Source: Plotosus lineatus (lineage: Eukaryota > Chordata > Actinopteri > Siluriformes > Plotosidae). From it: a stretch of DNA of 64,000 bases. Both the position numbers and the translations under genes were made by a program. Within the stretch, counting starts at the first letter, position 1; the number at the start of each line of letters is the position of its first letter. Location of the stretch: NCBI GenBank assembly GCA_024760905.1, contig CM045733.1, positions 68,093,501 through 68,157,500 of the forward strand, written 5' to 3'. The notes beneath the pieces are model-generated. The model was not told where the DNA came from. It searched no databases and saw only the letters and a list, made by a program, of their open reading frames with translations. Positions 11,594-23,179 of the stretch are shown here, one piece after another.

Positions 11594-12420
11594 ATTGGTT
11601 GATTGAATACTTGGTTGGTTGGTTGGTTGGTTGGTTGGTTGGTTGGTTGGTTGGTAGGTAGTGTTGGTTGGTAGTGTTGGTTGGCTGGTTGGTTAGTTGT
11701 TTGGTTGGTTGGTTGGTTGGTTGGTTGGTTGGTGGTGTTGGTTGATTGGTTAGTTGGTTGGTTGGTTGGTTGGTTGGTTGGTTGGTAGTGTTGGTTGGTT
11801 GGTTGGTTGGTTGATTGGTTGGTTGGTAGTGTTGGTTGGTAGTGTTGGTTGGTTGGTTGGTTGGTTGGTGGTGTTGGTTGGTTGGTTGGTTAGTTGGTTG
11901 GTTGGTTGGTTGGTAGTGTTGGTTGATTGGTTAGTTGGTTGGTTGGTTGGTTGGTTGGTTGGTTGGTAGTGTTGGTTGGTTGGTTGGTTGGTTGATTGGT
12001 TGGTTGGTAGTGTTGGTTGGTAGTGTTGGTTGGTTGGTTGGTTGGTTGGTGGTGTTGGTTGGTTGGTTGGTTAGTTGGTTGGTTGGTTGGTTGGTTGGTA
12101 GTGTTGGTTGGTTGGTTAGTTGGTTGGTTGGTTGGTTGGTATTTAGTGTTGGTTGGTTGGTAGTGTTGGTTGGTTGGGAGTGTTGGTTGGTTGGTTGGTA
12201 GTGTTGGTTGGTAGTGTTGGTTGGCTGGTTGGTTAGTTGGTTGGTTGGTTGGTTGGTTGGTTGGTTGGTAGTGTTGGTTGGTTGATTAGTTGGTTGGTTG
12301 GTTGGTTGGTTGGTGGCTGATTGGTTGATTGATTGGTTGGTTACTTGGTTCTTCGGTTGGTTGGGTGGTGGTTGCTTGGTTTGCTGGATGTTTGTTAGTT
12401 GATTGGTTTATTTGATTGAT
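11594..12420. repeat. (TTGG)n array with higher-order structure
   Basis: About 830 bp of GGTT units interrupted by TAGTG and TGGTG spacers, and by TTGA/TTAG variants. The block beginning at 11739 recurs at 11920 (offset 181 bp) with the same order of variants over at least 160 bp, so the array has duplicated in large units. Open frames in it (valine-tryptophan-glycine rich) are repeat translations, not genes. Confidence 0.95.
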
Positions 12421-12989
12421 GAATTGACCAATCCCAGGATTCTTAGCAAACCTGATGATAACATTACACTACCTGAATCCCAGAAATATTAGCTTTTTGT
12501 CACTTCATGGTCAAAGGTGACGGTCACTGCAAAGTCATAAAGATTTCTCGATAGAGTGCTTGTAAATGCATTCAGGACTTGTTGCTTATAACATGCAGTT
12601 CTAAGGAACATGAATAGAAAACAATACATATAGTGTTAAACAAACAATTACCATTCAGCTTGTGTCACTTTAATAGGTCTTAACCCCAGCTATCTATTTT
12701 AAATTGTTAAAATGAAAGCGTTATTTCACTAATTTGTTCATGCTCACATTGAATAAAAACTAGGGCCTATTTACTACATTATTCCGATGTTGGATGACAG
12801 AAATAACTTCTAAGGGAGTCCCTCTGTTTTAAAAGTTGAGTTTAGCATAGTACTGTACTGTTAGCACATGTCTGATTTAAGCATTCTTTCATACAGATTT
12901 ATACTATATTGCTTTGGTTAACCAGCCTACTGTTCGTAGCTTATTTCCAGTTGACAGAAAATCTAAAATAGTGTCATTATTACATTCAG
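12421..12989. other. No gene seen
   Basis: Unique sequence; no recognised element. Confidence 0.4.
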
Positions 12990-13205
12990 ACCCCCCCCCC
13001 CAGTGCAGCTAACCGGGTTATCAAAGGTGGGCCATGTCTCTCACTGACTATGGTGAGAGGCATGTCAAAGAACCATCGCTGACTAAAGTGTAGCTGCAAA
13101 GCAGTCAGTGTGTTTCTGGGGACAAGTAGCAAGCGTTCCTGCGTCCCGGTTAATCTTCTCCGGAAGAGACCAGTTGCTACACTAGCCTACGGGGATAAGA
13201 TATGA
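12990..13205 (+). mobile_element. SINE-A, 5' truncated, atypical 3' part
   Basis: Begins in the body (CAGTGCAGCTAACCGGG, CATGTCTCTCACTGACTATGG, CAAAGAACCATCGCTGACT, GCTGCAAAGCAGTCAG). After GTGTTTCTGGGGACAA it departs from both known tails, giving AGTAGCAAGCGTTCCTGCG... and ends in GATGATGATT. Confidence 0.65.
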
Positions 13206-13439
13206 TGATGATTACATTCAGATTAAAGAAATTATGTTTTCATTTATACATGAATAAGAGAAGACCACTCATTAATTGTTGCAAAAAATATTCTCCTTCC
13301 TTTGCATGAAATCTAATTTCAAACATACAACATTAAAATAATAGATTCCAGGATTATAAACGATTTGAAAATGAGAAGCTGATTAGGCATAATGGTGAGC
13401 TTTTGTAATGTATAAGCCACCACTGATTCCATAGAGACA

Positions 13440-13490
13440 CAGGGAAATTCTCTTTCTTTTCTTTTCTTTTCTCTTCTCTTCTTCTCTTCA
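13440..13490. repeat. CT-rich simple repeat (TTTTC/TCTTC)n
   Basis: Polypyrimidine run of TCTTTTC and CTCTTC units. Confidence 0.8.
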
Positions 13491-13753
13491 GTTCGCCTCA
13501 CTTTAGAAATCAGTCTGTCTCAGCAGAGCTCAGGATTTGATTAATGACTACGAATGACTCAGAGTCAGTAACTGGTGGTTTTACAGATTTTAAAAAGCAG
13601 CATGAAGCCAGATGCTAAAATTATTTGCATTTACAAAGATGAGTGTCAGAAATGTATATGTGTCAGTGGTGTCTGATGAGGTATAAACTCTACCTGATTT
13701 ATTCTAACCCTGCCCAATTTAATACTAAAATACAGATAAAACTGGACTTGTTT

Positions 13754-14090
13754 ATTATGGGCAGTGGTGGCCTAGTGGTGTAGGTGCTGGATCACTGATC
13801 CTAAAGTTGGGGGTTCAAGAACCACTCACCATGGGTTGTCACTGTCCCGACAGTGCACTAACTGGGTTATCAAAGGCCGGCCCTGTCTCTCACTGTCTAT
13901 GGTGAGAGGTTCATGTAAAAGAACCATTCCCGACTTTCCACAAGTGTAGCTGCAAAGACGTCAATGTGTTTCCGCCCTGTGATGGCCTGGTGAGCTGTCC
14001 AAGGTATTCTCTGTCCTCACCCGGAGTCAGCTGGGATGAGTGCCAGCCTCCCCGCAACCCTAATTAGGATTAAGTGGTTACAGAAAATGA
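13754..14090 (+). mobile_element. SINE-A, full length, with target-site duplication
   Basis: tRNA-like head with A-box TGGCCTAGTGG and a mutated B-box (GGTTCAAGAAC), body (GGCCCTGTCTCTCACTGTC, GAACCATTCCCGACTTTC), and tail 1 (CCTAATTAGGATTAAGTGG, CAGAAAATGA). A 13-bp direct repeat with one mismatch flanks it (13741-13753, ACTGGACTTGTTT; 14091-14103, ACTGAACTTGTTT). RNA polymerase III promoter boxes are inferred from the tRNA homology. Confidence 0.85.
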
Positions 14091-14103
14091 ACTGAACTTG
14101 TTT

Positions 14104-14723
14104 TTTTGTTTTTTGTTTTTTTACATGGCATTATCCTAATGAATATCATGATTGAGGAAATTTTGCATGCCTTTTCCATCACAGAAGCAACTTCCACTGG
14201 ATTGGTCTGATTAACATGAAAGGTCAAGGGTGTTTAGAATTGATTTCTTCACTGTCAGAGCTGTTTTGTGCCTGAGAACCCCAAAGTTAGCCTTGAAATG
14301 TTTAGACGTCGCAGGCATCCAAGACGAGAGTTGTGTATTGAAGTACAGGACTGAATCAGAGTGGCACTTGTCAGACATGTTGATTTCCAACTGAGTGCAC
14401 AAACAATATGACCTTTAAAAGGGGGGGATGACCTTTAAAAAAATAATTTGTTGTACTACATGCATCTGTTTAATACAAGAAGCACTCCTTATAAATTTAA
14501 CACAGATGAAAACAGAAAGGCTTGCTCACTTCAGCATACAAATTCTCAGTGCATACAGTCGTTTGAACATTAAGATACTAAAACAGTATCCTGGTGGCAG
14601 ATGCTAAAGGACGGCAAATCCATTGTGTGCTCTGAATAAATTACCAAAAGTCAATGCTATGGATCCATCCAGTGAGATGCAATCTCATTATTCATAAAAA
14701 CTAATTTCAAATGATTATTTTAA

Positions 14724-14725
<2 letters not shown>
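14104..14725. other. No gene seen
   Basis: Unique sequence with short homopolymers; no recognised element. Confidence 0.4.

Positions 14726-14726
<1 letters not shown>

Positions 14727-14774
<48 letters not shown>
14727..14774. repeat. (GT)n microsatellite
   Basis: Uninterrupted dinucleotide tract of about 24 units. Confidence 0.95.
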
Positions 14775-15724
14775 ACAAATTATTGGTCAATCATTTCATA
14801 GAAATATTAATATTCAATGTTACGGGAAATCATGCAAAATGTTTTTCATCTGTTTTGAATCACCACCCCATTTATTCCCATTTTGGGGAAATATTGATTT
14901 GGGTCTGCATATGATTGAATTTATAATGACATGATCATGTGACCAGAGAAGGAATCTTGCTCATACACGATACCTTGGCATTGGAATAAAACTTCATATA
15001 GAAAGTTGAAAAGTACGATTCAGGGTAAAGAAACAAACAAAAAAAAAAAGAGCATGTGATTTCATAATAAATAAAAACCATGGTGCCCGCCCAGTGCACA
15101 GGACATTGACACTTTGTCCACTGAGACATTTTATTCAAATAGCAGACAGACCTTGTTAATTCTTGGTTGATGACTTGCATACAGGTGGAAGTTAATGGTT
15201 TCAGAAAGACCCTGTGGCTGATTCCATTCGATTTCCAAGAGATAGCACATGACAACACCAGATATAATAGGCGTGGTAAACGTGCCCATGTGGCTAGTCT
15301 TTGTAACTTCAAGTAATGTGTAGGTTCTTCTGTTTGATACCAAAGAATGACTTGTGGGAATGCATGCATTCACTGACTTTTCATGTGACACCAATTAAAA
15401 TCTTACAGATTCAGATTTTTTTTGATTGCATTTTTACGAGAGAAGCCTTTTTATAGCGCTTCCTCTGACCTTGCATAAGATGGTTTGAAAAAATATCATG
15501 TGTCTGTTTGCAGCCCACTAGAACAGAGTACGCACTCAGGGACTGCAGCCAACCACGCACAATATCCTGCGGAATGAAACTCGGCATGTTACAGTACCCT
15601 CCGCGTAGCTCACATGAAAGGTATAAATTCAACTCGATTGATGACATCATGAGTATTGACTCACTTTTTGCATGTAGGTTCTTACTACGATATGATGTAA
15701 AACTGGCAACCGTATCCCCACCAG
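14775..15724. other. No gene seen
   Basis: Unique sequence. Open frames on both strands here have no recognised domains. Confidence 0.35.
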
Positions 15725-15749
15725 GTTTTTTTTTTTTTTTTTTTTTTTC
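15725..15749. repeat. Poly(T) run
   Basis: Homopolymer of about 25 T. Confidence 0.95.
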
Positions 15750-15837
15750 AGGAAAGAAATATCCAAAAGTGCAAAATAAGTTTACAGATAAATAATACAT
15801 GCTGACTAAATTTATATATGCATAAAAATGATGGTGA

Positions 15838-16138
15838 TGGGTGAATGGTGGTGCAACGCTTAGCACTTTCGCCTCAAAGCAACAAGATTCTGGGTTCAGA
15901 CCCTGTGGTTGACTGGACACTTTCCCTGTGGATTTGTTCTTTCTTGTGCTTTCTGTTCGAGTCTTCTGGGTGCTCAGGTTACGTCCACATCAAGAATTCG
16001 TCCAATTTAGGCTAATTAACTACACTAACTTAGTTTAACCTAACTGTAGTAAATGGGTGAGTGGGAATTGGTATTCCTCTCTGACATGTTCAGGGTGTAC
16101 TGAACTGAAATGAATGAATGAATGAATGAATGAATATA
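15838..16138 (+). mobile_element. SINE-B-like, diverged, ending in (GAAT)n
   Basis: Head GGTGGTGCAACGCTTAGCAC, CGCCTCAAAGCAACAAGATT, B-box-like GGGTTCAGACCC, then a poorly matching body, and a terminal GAATGAATGAATGAAT run that SINE-B/A copies commonly end in. Confidence 0.6.
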
Positions 16139-16144
16139 TCGCTT

Positions 16145-16168
16145 CTTATTTATAATCTATCAGGGCAC

Positions 16169-16225
<57 letters not shown>

Positions 16226-16365
16226 AGAAACACACATTTGCACCAAAGGAGATAGGGGCAACTGGGTGTAGTCAATGAACCTACAGGCATGTTTCGGGGG
16301 GTAGCTGGAAAACGTAGAGGAAACCCAGATAAGCCCAGCAGGGAAATGTGCCACTGTGCACATAC
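16145..16365 (-). mobile_element. SINE-B partial with (AC)n
   Basis: (AC)n at 16168-16220 sits where other SINE-B copies have it, followed by GATAGGGGCAACTGG, GGTAGCTGGAAAACG and CCCAGATAAGCCCAGCAGGG. Tail side is truncated. Confidence 0.6.
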
Positions 16366-16688
16366 AGTAATTTTTTTTTTTTGAGCTCAGAAGGCTTGGA
16401 TATCATCAAATTTTTTTAAAAGGCAGGCTGGGCTTATTTTTCCATCAAACCCTTATTTAAGTTTAATTTTAAAAACAGCCCTCGCTGTAATTGTGCTTTT
16501 TGTTTAAAATGCATTAATCTTGATTTTTCACTGCGAGTGGGAAATCATGCTGGATCAATAAAAGGCACCACCATATAAATATATTTTACTATTTATGGTG
16601 CCAGTCGTATCAAACCAGAGGAATACTCACGTGAATTTAAATTGAGAGAAGCTCCAAAACGTTCCATTGTACAATTGTACAATTTTAT
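16366..16688. other. No gene seen
   Basis: AT-rich unique sequence. Confidence 0.4.
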
Positions 16689-16969
16689 TCATTCATTCAT
16701 TTTCCGAACCACTTAATCCTAATTATGGTCACAGGGAGGCCGGCGCCCATCTCAGCTGACTCTGGGTGAGGGCAGAGTACACCCTGAACATCTCGCCAGA
16801 CTATCGCAGGGCGAAAACACGCTGATGGCTATGCAGCTACTTTTGTCGAAAGTCAGCAATGGTTCTTTTACATGAACCTCACACCATAAACAGTGAGAGA
16901 CATGGCCGGCCTTTGATAACCCAGTTAGTGCACTGGGGGTCAGTGACAACCCATGAAGAGTGGGACTCT
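16689..16969 (-). mobile_element. SINE-A, head cut by LINE end
   Basis: Tail 1 (ACCACTTAATCCTAATTATGG), then body in reverse (GAAAGTCAGCAATGGTTCTT, AGTGAGAGACATGGCCGGCC, CCCAGTTAG). It stops at AGTGGGACTCTCATC, inside the tRNA-like head, where a LINE 3' end begins. Confidence 0.8.
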
Positions 16970-17303
16970 CATCTTCTTCTTCTTCTTCTTCTTCTTCTTC
17001 TTTTCCTTTCGGCTGTTCCCTTCAGGGGTCGCCACAGCAAATGATCTGCCTCCATCTCTCCCTATCCTCTGCATCTCCTACTCTTACTCCAACGACCTTC
17101 GTGTCCGCCTTCACCACATCCATAAATCTTCTCTTTGGTCTTCCTCTGGGCCTTTTGCCTGGTAGTTCCAACCTCAGCATCCTACGACCAATATACTCAC
17201 TATCCCTCCTCTGTACATGTCCAAACCATCTCAATCTAGCCTCTCTGACTTTGTCTCCAAAACATCTTACATGTGCTGTCCCTCTGATGTACTCGTTTCT
17301 GAT
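16970..17303 (-). mobile_element. LINE 3' end (MDRIRNE-type reverse transcriptase C-terminus)
   Basis: Reverse-strand 3' end of a non-LTR retrotransposon, 5'-truncated. The (CTT)n at the left is its A/G-rich tail; next comes GGGGTCGCCACAGCAAATG. The minus frame (17372-17022) encodes the C-terminal segment with the RLRWFGHVQRRDSEYIG and GKRPRGRPKRRFMDVV motifs, typical of the end of RTE-type and related LINE proteins; RTE membership is likely but not proved. It ends CGDP. Confidence 0.8.
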
Positions 17304-17372
17304 CCAAATGATCTGCCTCCATCTCTCCCTATCCTCTGCATCTCCAACGACTTTCATGTCCGCCTTCACCAC
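17304..17372 (-). mobile_element. Second, very short copy of the same LINE 3' segment
   Basis: ATGATCTGCCTCCATCTCTC and TCCGCCTTCACCACATC repeat the sequence already present at 17041-17120, joined directly to the first copy and followed by (TA)n. Confidence 0.7.
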
Positions 17373-17373
17373 A

Positions 17374-17407
<34 letters not shown>
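17373..17407. repeat. (TA)n microsatellite
   Basis: Uninterrupted AT dinucleotides, followed by a short (GA)n run. Confidence 0.95.
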
Positions 17408-17410
<3 letters not shown>

Positions 17411-18149
17411 AAGAGAGAGAGAGACTGTCAAAATCAAAATATGTGTGCTATGTCATGATTAAATTTGTCAAATAATGTCTCCCGCGAATCTTGTAATTTC
17501 AGTTTACTATATCTTTACTTCTATTTTTGGACAGTAGGTCAGTGATGGTGGTATCTGTGCAATAAACCAATAACATTTTCAAAATATTAAATCTTTATTG
17601 AGCAAGCCATACGGGTGTGGTTTTTGAATTACCAAGAATATGGGGGGAGGGGTGATAAGTGACCTCACACAGATTATTTTAAACATAAAATATATTATTT
17701 TGGTTCATTGCATGAAACTCTTTGCATACTATCTCCAGTGAAAAAAATGAAGCATTTAAACATAATTAATTTTAAGTTTACATCTGTTTCAGTATTGAAA
17801 GTCTCTTAAGGAGTTACACCTGTATATACAGGTGACGCGCGGTATTTGATATACTGTATGTGGTTTGTTAATCTTTTCAGTAATGTTATCATAGGGTATA
17901 GATAAATGTATGAATGTAACTTTTGATTGTGTGAATATTTAGTATACCTGGTTTTCTCCTTTAAGGATATAATTGTATAAGTAGGTCATGACTATGAGGC
18001 AATTTACACATTTTTACAAATAAGAAACCGATACATCTTATTGCATTTAATTTTTAAACAGGTTTAAGGTTACTTAAAATTGTTTAAGGGAATGTTCGTA
18101 AAAGCCAGGGTTTCTATTTCATCTACAAATACGTTGGGAATGCACGTAA
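17408..18149. other. No gene seen
   Basis: AT-rich unique sequence. Confidence 0.4.
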
Positions 18150-18550
18150 CAGCCATACCATGCACAGCTCATGAATGATCTACTGCTAGGAAGCATCATA
18201 CACAGCAAACTGCAATGCACCGTCTCCGGACAACGTTGTGTCACAGCCTGCATTAATAGTTTCAGCTGTTTGTACTGCAGTAGCTTTTCTGTGGGATCAA
18301 ACCCCGACATCTGAGCCTTTGCTCTCCATATGCATCAGGAAGTCTTGGGAACACATGACACTCTTGCCAGTGCAGTGGTTGTTCTTACTTGGTTGACCTT
18401 TTGTAGGTACCACTGGATTTAGGAATATGTACCCACACAAGAGCTGCAGTTTTACGGATGAATAAACCCAGCCATTTAGCGATCAAATGTAGTTCTTGTC
18501 AAAGTCAATCAAATCCTTATGCTTGTTTCCAACCCATCTTTAAAAACTGA
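18150..18550 (-). pseudogene. Tc1-like transposase relic, N-terminal part
   Basis: Minus-strand remnant of a Tc1/mariner transposase common in teleosts. Matches to the remembered family are at the DNA level: the CAAGAGCTGCAGTTTT segment near 18440, the CTTGTCAAAGTCAATCAAAT segment near 18497 (encoding the start, which reads like an L-x-x-F-D-K motif), and a segment near 18240-18300 encoding KATAVQTAE-like residues. Several stops interrupt it, and MITE copy 2 abuts it at 18554. The catalytic DDE part is absent. A second, larger relic of the same family is at 37195. Confidence 0.65.
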
Positions 18551-18553
18551 CCA

Positions 18554-19038
18554 CAGGGATCTCTCACTTTCTGCGGTTAATTGGGACCGAGATCCACCGC
18601 GACCAGCAAATTCCACAAAGTAGGATCGACACCCCCACTTCGTCTGATGTATACGTACATGTATATGTGTATATAATATCAATGAATACATATTCAACTC
18701 TATAAATGCTTATAAGAACAATTAAACATTCAAAAATAATGCATAACATGTGAATAAAATATAAATGCACCCACATACAGACACGCGCGCTCGCACGCAG
18801 ATGTGCAGCTCACATAAAAATGTAAGTGGTTTTGTTGGGGGGTTTTGGGTTGTTTTTTGTTTTTGTTTGTTTAGGGGTTTTTTTTTGCAAAATTGGCCTT
18901 GTTTTGCAGCATTTTCCTTAACTTTTCCCCTATTCTTCCTTAATTTCCATATTTTTTTTGAAATTCAATGCATATTTAAAAAAAAAAAAACAACCCACAA
19001 TGCACTAAAGCCGCATGAATTGAAGCGCAAAGTAGCGA
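18554..19038 (+). mobile_element. MITE (GGATCCC-ended family) copy 2
   Basis: Starts CAGGGATCTCTCACTTTC, with AATTGGGACCGAGATCCACC, GTAGGATCGACACCC, ATACATATTCAACTC and the right part GCCGCATGAATTGAAGCGC. The right terminal repeat fades after GTAGCGAATT. Confidence 0.8.
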
Positions 19039-20079
19039 ATTATATATTATATAGTATATTCCCTTTCTGCCTAATACATCCCAATCTTTGGCAGGTGTTG
19101 TGAAGAGATCTGTCCTCTGTCCACATAGTTCCAAGATAAGCAAAGAACAGCGATAAAACTTCTTAGAATCACCTGTAACTTTACTACAGTGGTAAATCTA
19201 AGCAGTAAAGGAGGCAGGAATCAAGAGTGAACAGTTAAAAGGTTCCCTTTTATATGGTCTTGAATCCACCAATATATTTTGGCCTGGTATACTTATTTAA
19301 AATTAACTTTTCCAATTCATGCTAACTCCATTCACTGCCACTAGACGTTCCCATAATTCTTTAATTCTTCCAATTACACAACATCAATGTCACTGAAATA
19401 ACATCAGGTCAACCCAATTTTAAGATATGATTCAGTCTTTATTGCTGACACACATACTGCCCAGAGTATGTGTTGTTTTTGTTATATCAGGGTTTAACTT
19501 CTCTTTTTTAATACAAACAATTCCCTGTATATTCATATATGAACTGAATTTAACAGACCGAGTAGTAAGATAATTATCAACTTGTATTTATGCCTTTGGT
19601 CACGATTACTCAAAACCAAATGGACAGATTTCTATGAAATTTTAACCAGTTGTGTGGCTTGAGCCAACAATTAAGTAATTTCTTTTAGGTGTGATCTATA
19701 GCCAACTTAAGGACAGTTCAAAGGATTTCTTTTTAACATTACACTGTTGGGTAAGAATGCAGAAGTTATCCAGGATGCAAAGAGAAAAACATCCAGAGCT
19801 CAAAAATAATTGCCGAACAGGCCACAAGGGGGCACCGTTATTCTCCATCATTTATCACTATAATCCAAAAACTCTAAAGATAAATTTGCACAACTTTGGT
19901 AGAAGGGTTTTTTTTGTTTTCTTTTGTTGTTTTTTTTGTTTGTTTGTGGGGGGTGTTTGTTTGTTTGTTTTTTTGTTAGTTTTTTTGGTGTTGTTCTTGG
20001 GGGCGGGGGGTATCTTGTTTTGGGAATATGGGAATAATGTATATATACCATAGAAACCCAGATCATAAAACTAATCCCA
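19039..20079. other. No gene; T/G-rich low complexity at 19905-20010
   Basis: Mostly unique AT-rich sequence; 19905-20010 is dominated by TTTG and GGGG runs. No recognised coding region. Confidence 0.4.
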
Positions 20080-20439
20080 ATTTGCCAAAACTGTAAACAA
20101 ATTTCACATGGTGAGACCCAGTTCACAAAACTCAAACCCCTTTTCTCATAACTCTAAACATGATTTGTCGTGCTAAAACACATTTTGCAAAAACTCTGTT
20201 CGAATTCTTAACTAAAAACACATTTTGCACACTGAAGCTCATGTGATGCAAAATACTCGCCACAGTCATCAAAACTTGAACACAATGAACCCACATGCAC
20301 ATGGTGTCACTAATTAAACACAACCATGTGGCCACACTTCTAGGCCATAGAAAGAGGAGTTTGTGTCTGAGGAGGAAGAGGAGTAGGCCAAGAAGGAAAA
20401 AGAGGGTGGCTGGGAGGGAGAGCGGGACGACTATGCACT

Positions 20440-21757
20440 AATTATGGATTAAATGAGAGCTACAGTCATTGACAATGCATTGCCCATGGCATGTCAATGA
20501 CTGAAGCAGAACAAAGAGTCCATCCAAACTTTAGCAGGTTCTCAGTGGCCACCATTATCTGGGCATTCAGAGAACAGCAAGGATTGGGAATATGTCCATT
20601 GATGTTTCTATGGAATGCATGTCTTTCTTTTTTATAGAGTACATGTGCGTTTCAGTGAAAGGCATGTTTGTTTCTGTGGAGTTGAATGAGTACCACATGG
20701 CGGTGGGAGGATTGCCAAATTCACATCAACACAAGAAACCCTCATTATGGACATGGTTCAGGACAACAATACCATCAGACTCCAAGAAATCCAGCAGACA
20801 GTCATTGCTGACAATGTCAACTTTCAGCACATTGACAATGCCAACATGACCACCATGGACCAAGTCCTCCAGGGTCAGGGTCATGAAACAAGCCTGTAGG
20901 GTATCCTTTGAGGGGAAACTCTATTAGAATTAAAGACCTATGTTACCAGTATGTGCAAGTTGGTATACATCCATGTTCACAGTTCGAATACGGTGGCAAC
21001 ATACCCTGTTGCTTGGTGGTCTTCAGTACTACTGTACAATACTGTACTTGACTGACTGTTGAATATTGACTGTCTTTCTGAACACCTGAAAACAATATTC
21101 ATTTTCACAGAGGATGTTCGGGTCGGAATCCATGGCCAGACATCATGAATACATATTCCTGGATGAGGCTGGTTCAACCTCACTAAAAGAAAGAGGAGAG
21201 GACATAACATCATCAGACAAACAGCCATTGTTGATGTTCCAGGCCAATGTATGGGGAGCATAACTCTTAGTGCTGCCATGAGATCTGGGGGACTTTGTCC
21301 CCCAGCATGCTGGCCTCGGTTCATCCAGCACCAAACGTCTCCTCACTTTCCTGAGAGACCTAAGAGACTTAAGGGACATTCTTCATGACCATGAGCGGCA
21401 GATAACCAGATAATCTCCCAACCAGATAAGGGAGTGGTTCAATATCAACCAGAAATTTGTCAATGGCTGTATGCCACTCTACTCACCTTTCCTAAACTCC
21501 ATGGAAGAGTTTTTCTCATCATGGTGGTGAAAGGTCTATGACTGCCAACCTTACAGTAGTAAGAACCTTCTCAGAAATATAGACCTGGCCTGTGATGATG
21601 TGGCTGGGGAGGTATTCCAAGGATGAATCTGGCATGTCAGGGCACTCTTCCCACTTTTGCCTGAGAGAGATAGTATTGCCTGCAATGTTGACAAGGTCCT
21701 GTGGCCCAACCCATCCCAGTGATGTGATGGCACCCTATGATTGCAGCCTTGTATCCT
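20440..21757 (+). pseudogene. IS630-like (DDE_3-type) transposase relic
   Basis: Read across frames this matches the eukaryotic IS630-like transposase family: an N-terminal helix-turn-helix part (RATVIDNALPMACQ near 20455, MTEAEQRVHPNFSRF near 20500), a NNTIRLQEIQ segment near 20765, a DLCYQYVQVGI-like segment near 20935, the first catalytic-type Asp in the IFLDEAGS motif near 21145, a SPFLNSMEEFFS segment near 21485 (family PPYSPFLNPIEEFF) containing the last acidic residue, and a C-terminal FQGWIWHV ... IACNVDKVLWPNPSQ end at 21608-21717. Several frameshifts and the missing WDN-type central Asp region make it inactive. A second C-terminal relic lies at 25950. Confidence 0.75.
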
Positions 21758-22264
21758 TCGATCACAAACAGTCGAGGGCCGACTGTACACTGTACTAGCA
21801 CATTCATTTTGAATCCTTTGAACTTTATGATTTTTTTTCTTATTATTTGGTATGGGGCAAGGGAGGGTACAAAATGTTTTACTGTAGGCCTACACTGTAG
21901 TATTAGGTCATGTTTTCACATACAATATGCAATTACTGTATTCATGTTACAGTACAGTATTTACAAAAATGTTGATGATGTTGGATTTCTGTAATTTAAA
22001 AAACTCCTAAACATTGTGTTTTCAATTTGTACTGTTGTTGGATCATCCGTAGTGTTGCAATGAGTTGTGATAACTGCATATTCTTCATTTTCTTAATTTA
22101 CATATTGTTTCTATGAAACAAGCAAATCTATGAATGTACAATATTCTCCGTTAATGTATTTTGAGAACAGGTAAGTTTCCGAAAAATGTGTCTTGGCAGT
22201 TGTGAAAAACTGTAAAAGGAAGGTTTTCACGCCCTGAACATTGAGTTTTCAGGTTTTTGTTGTA

Positions 22265-22743
22265 CAGGGATCCCTCACTTTCCGCGGTTAATTGGGACTG
22301 AGATCCCCCTGTGAGCACCGAATTCCGTGAAGTAGGATCCCCCCCCCCCCCCCCCCAACTGACCTATACGTACATATATATGTGTGTATAATATCAATAA
22401 ATACATATTCAATGCTATAAATGCTTATAATAACAATTAAACATTTAAAAATAATGCATAAGATGGAAATAAAATATAAATACTAGTGCAGATGCGCACC
22501 TCACAAAAAATGTAAGTAGTTTTGATGGGAGGTTTTGGGTTGTTTTTTGTTTTGTGTTTGTTTGGGTTTTTTTGTTTGTTTGGTTTTTTTTTCCCATAAT
22601 TCTCCTTGTTTTGTGGCATTTTCCTTAATTTTTTCCCTATTCTTGCTTAATTTCTTTATTTTTTAATTTGATGAATATTTTTAAAAAAAACGCGATGGAC
22701 CCGAGCCGCATGAATTAAAGTGCGAAGTAGCGAGGGATCCCTG
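22265..22743 (+). mobile_element. MITE (GGATCCC-ended family) copy 3, complete, nested
   Basis: Complete copy: CAGGGATCCCTCACTTTCC at the left and GTAGCGAGGGATCCCTG at the right, flanked by TA on both sides (22263-22264 and 22744-22745). TA duplications and these ends suggest mobilisation by a pogo/Tigger or mariner-type transposase (inference). It lies inside the IS630-like relic and so is younger. Confidence 0.9.
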
Positions 22744-22890
22744 TAGTATGTAATGATGCTTTGTTTAAGAGTGATTTTGGTGCTAACGTTTGGTCTCGAA
22801 CATATGACCAACTGTTTTGGTGTGAAAATGGGGTTTTGTGTATGTAGCTTGATAAAGGTGTTTTAATGTTTAGAGTTTTTGCAAAAGTAA

Positions 22891-23179
22891 TCAATGTTAT
22901 ATGGCATGTGTTTTATCAATAACAAAAAACTGTAAATATTTTTTAAACAATATTAATACCAAGTGTACTTATCTACTACAGTGGCACACATACTTGATTT
23001 AAGATTCTCTTTTCTATATGCAAGAAAACTACTCTTAAAACTATTAATGATTTTACACATTCTGTCATTCCATCGTATATTATTCCCAAAACAAGATCAA
23101 GAAGAATTTTTGGCAGGATATAAAAATTTTAAACCTTGATTAGATAGTGATTCTTAATGCAGCCATTTGGGGCATTAAC
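22891..23179. other. No gene seen
   Basis: AT-rich unique sequence after the IS630-like relic. Confidence 0.35.

Larger units (their letters stand above)
20080..22890 (+). mobile_element. IS630/Tc1-mariner-like transposon relic
   Basis: Degenerate ends are related in reverse: the left end carries AACTCTAAACAT and AAAACACATTTTGCAAAAAC (20145-20200), and the right end carries complementary blocks near 22860-22890. Between them lies a broken transposase (next entry) and a nested MITE (22265-22743). End coordinates are approximate. Confidence 0.6.

Noticed and set aside
11754..12201. Long valine-glycine-tryptophan-leucine rich frames
   Set aside because: Pure translation of the TTGG array, open in that frame only because of repeat composition.
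16960..17475. 171-codon plus-strand frame rich in Ser and Leu
   Set aside because: Antisense of a LINE 3' end plus simple repeats.
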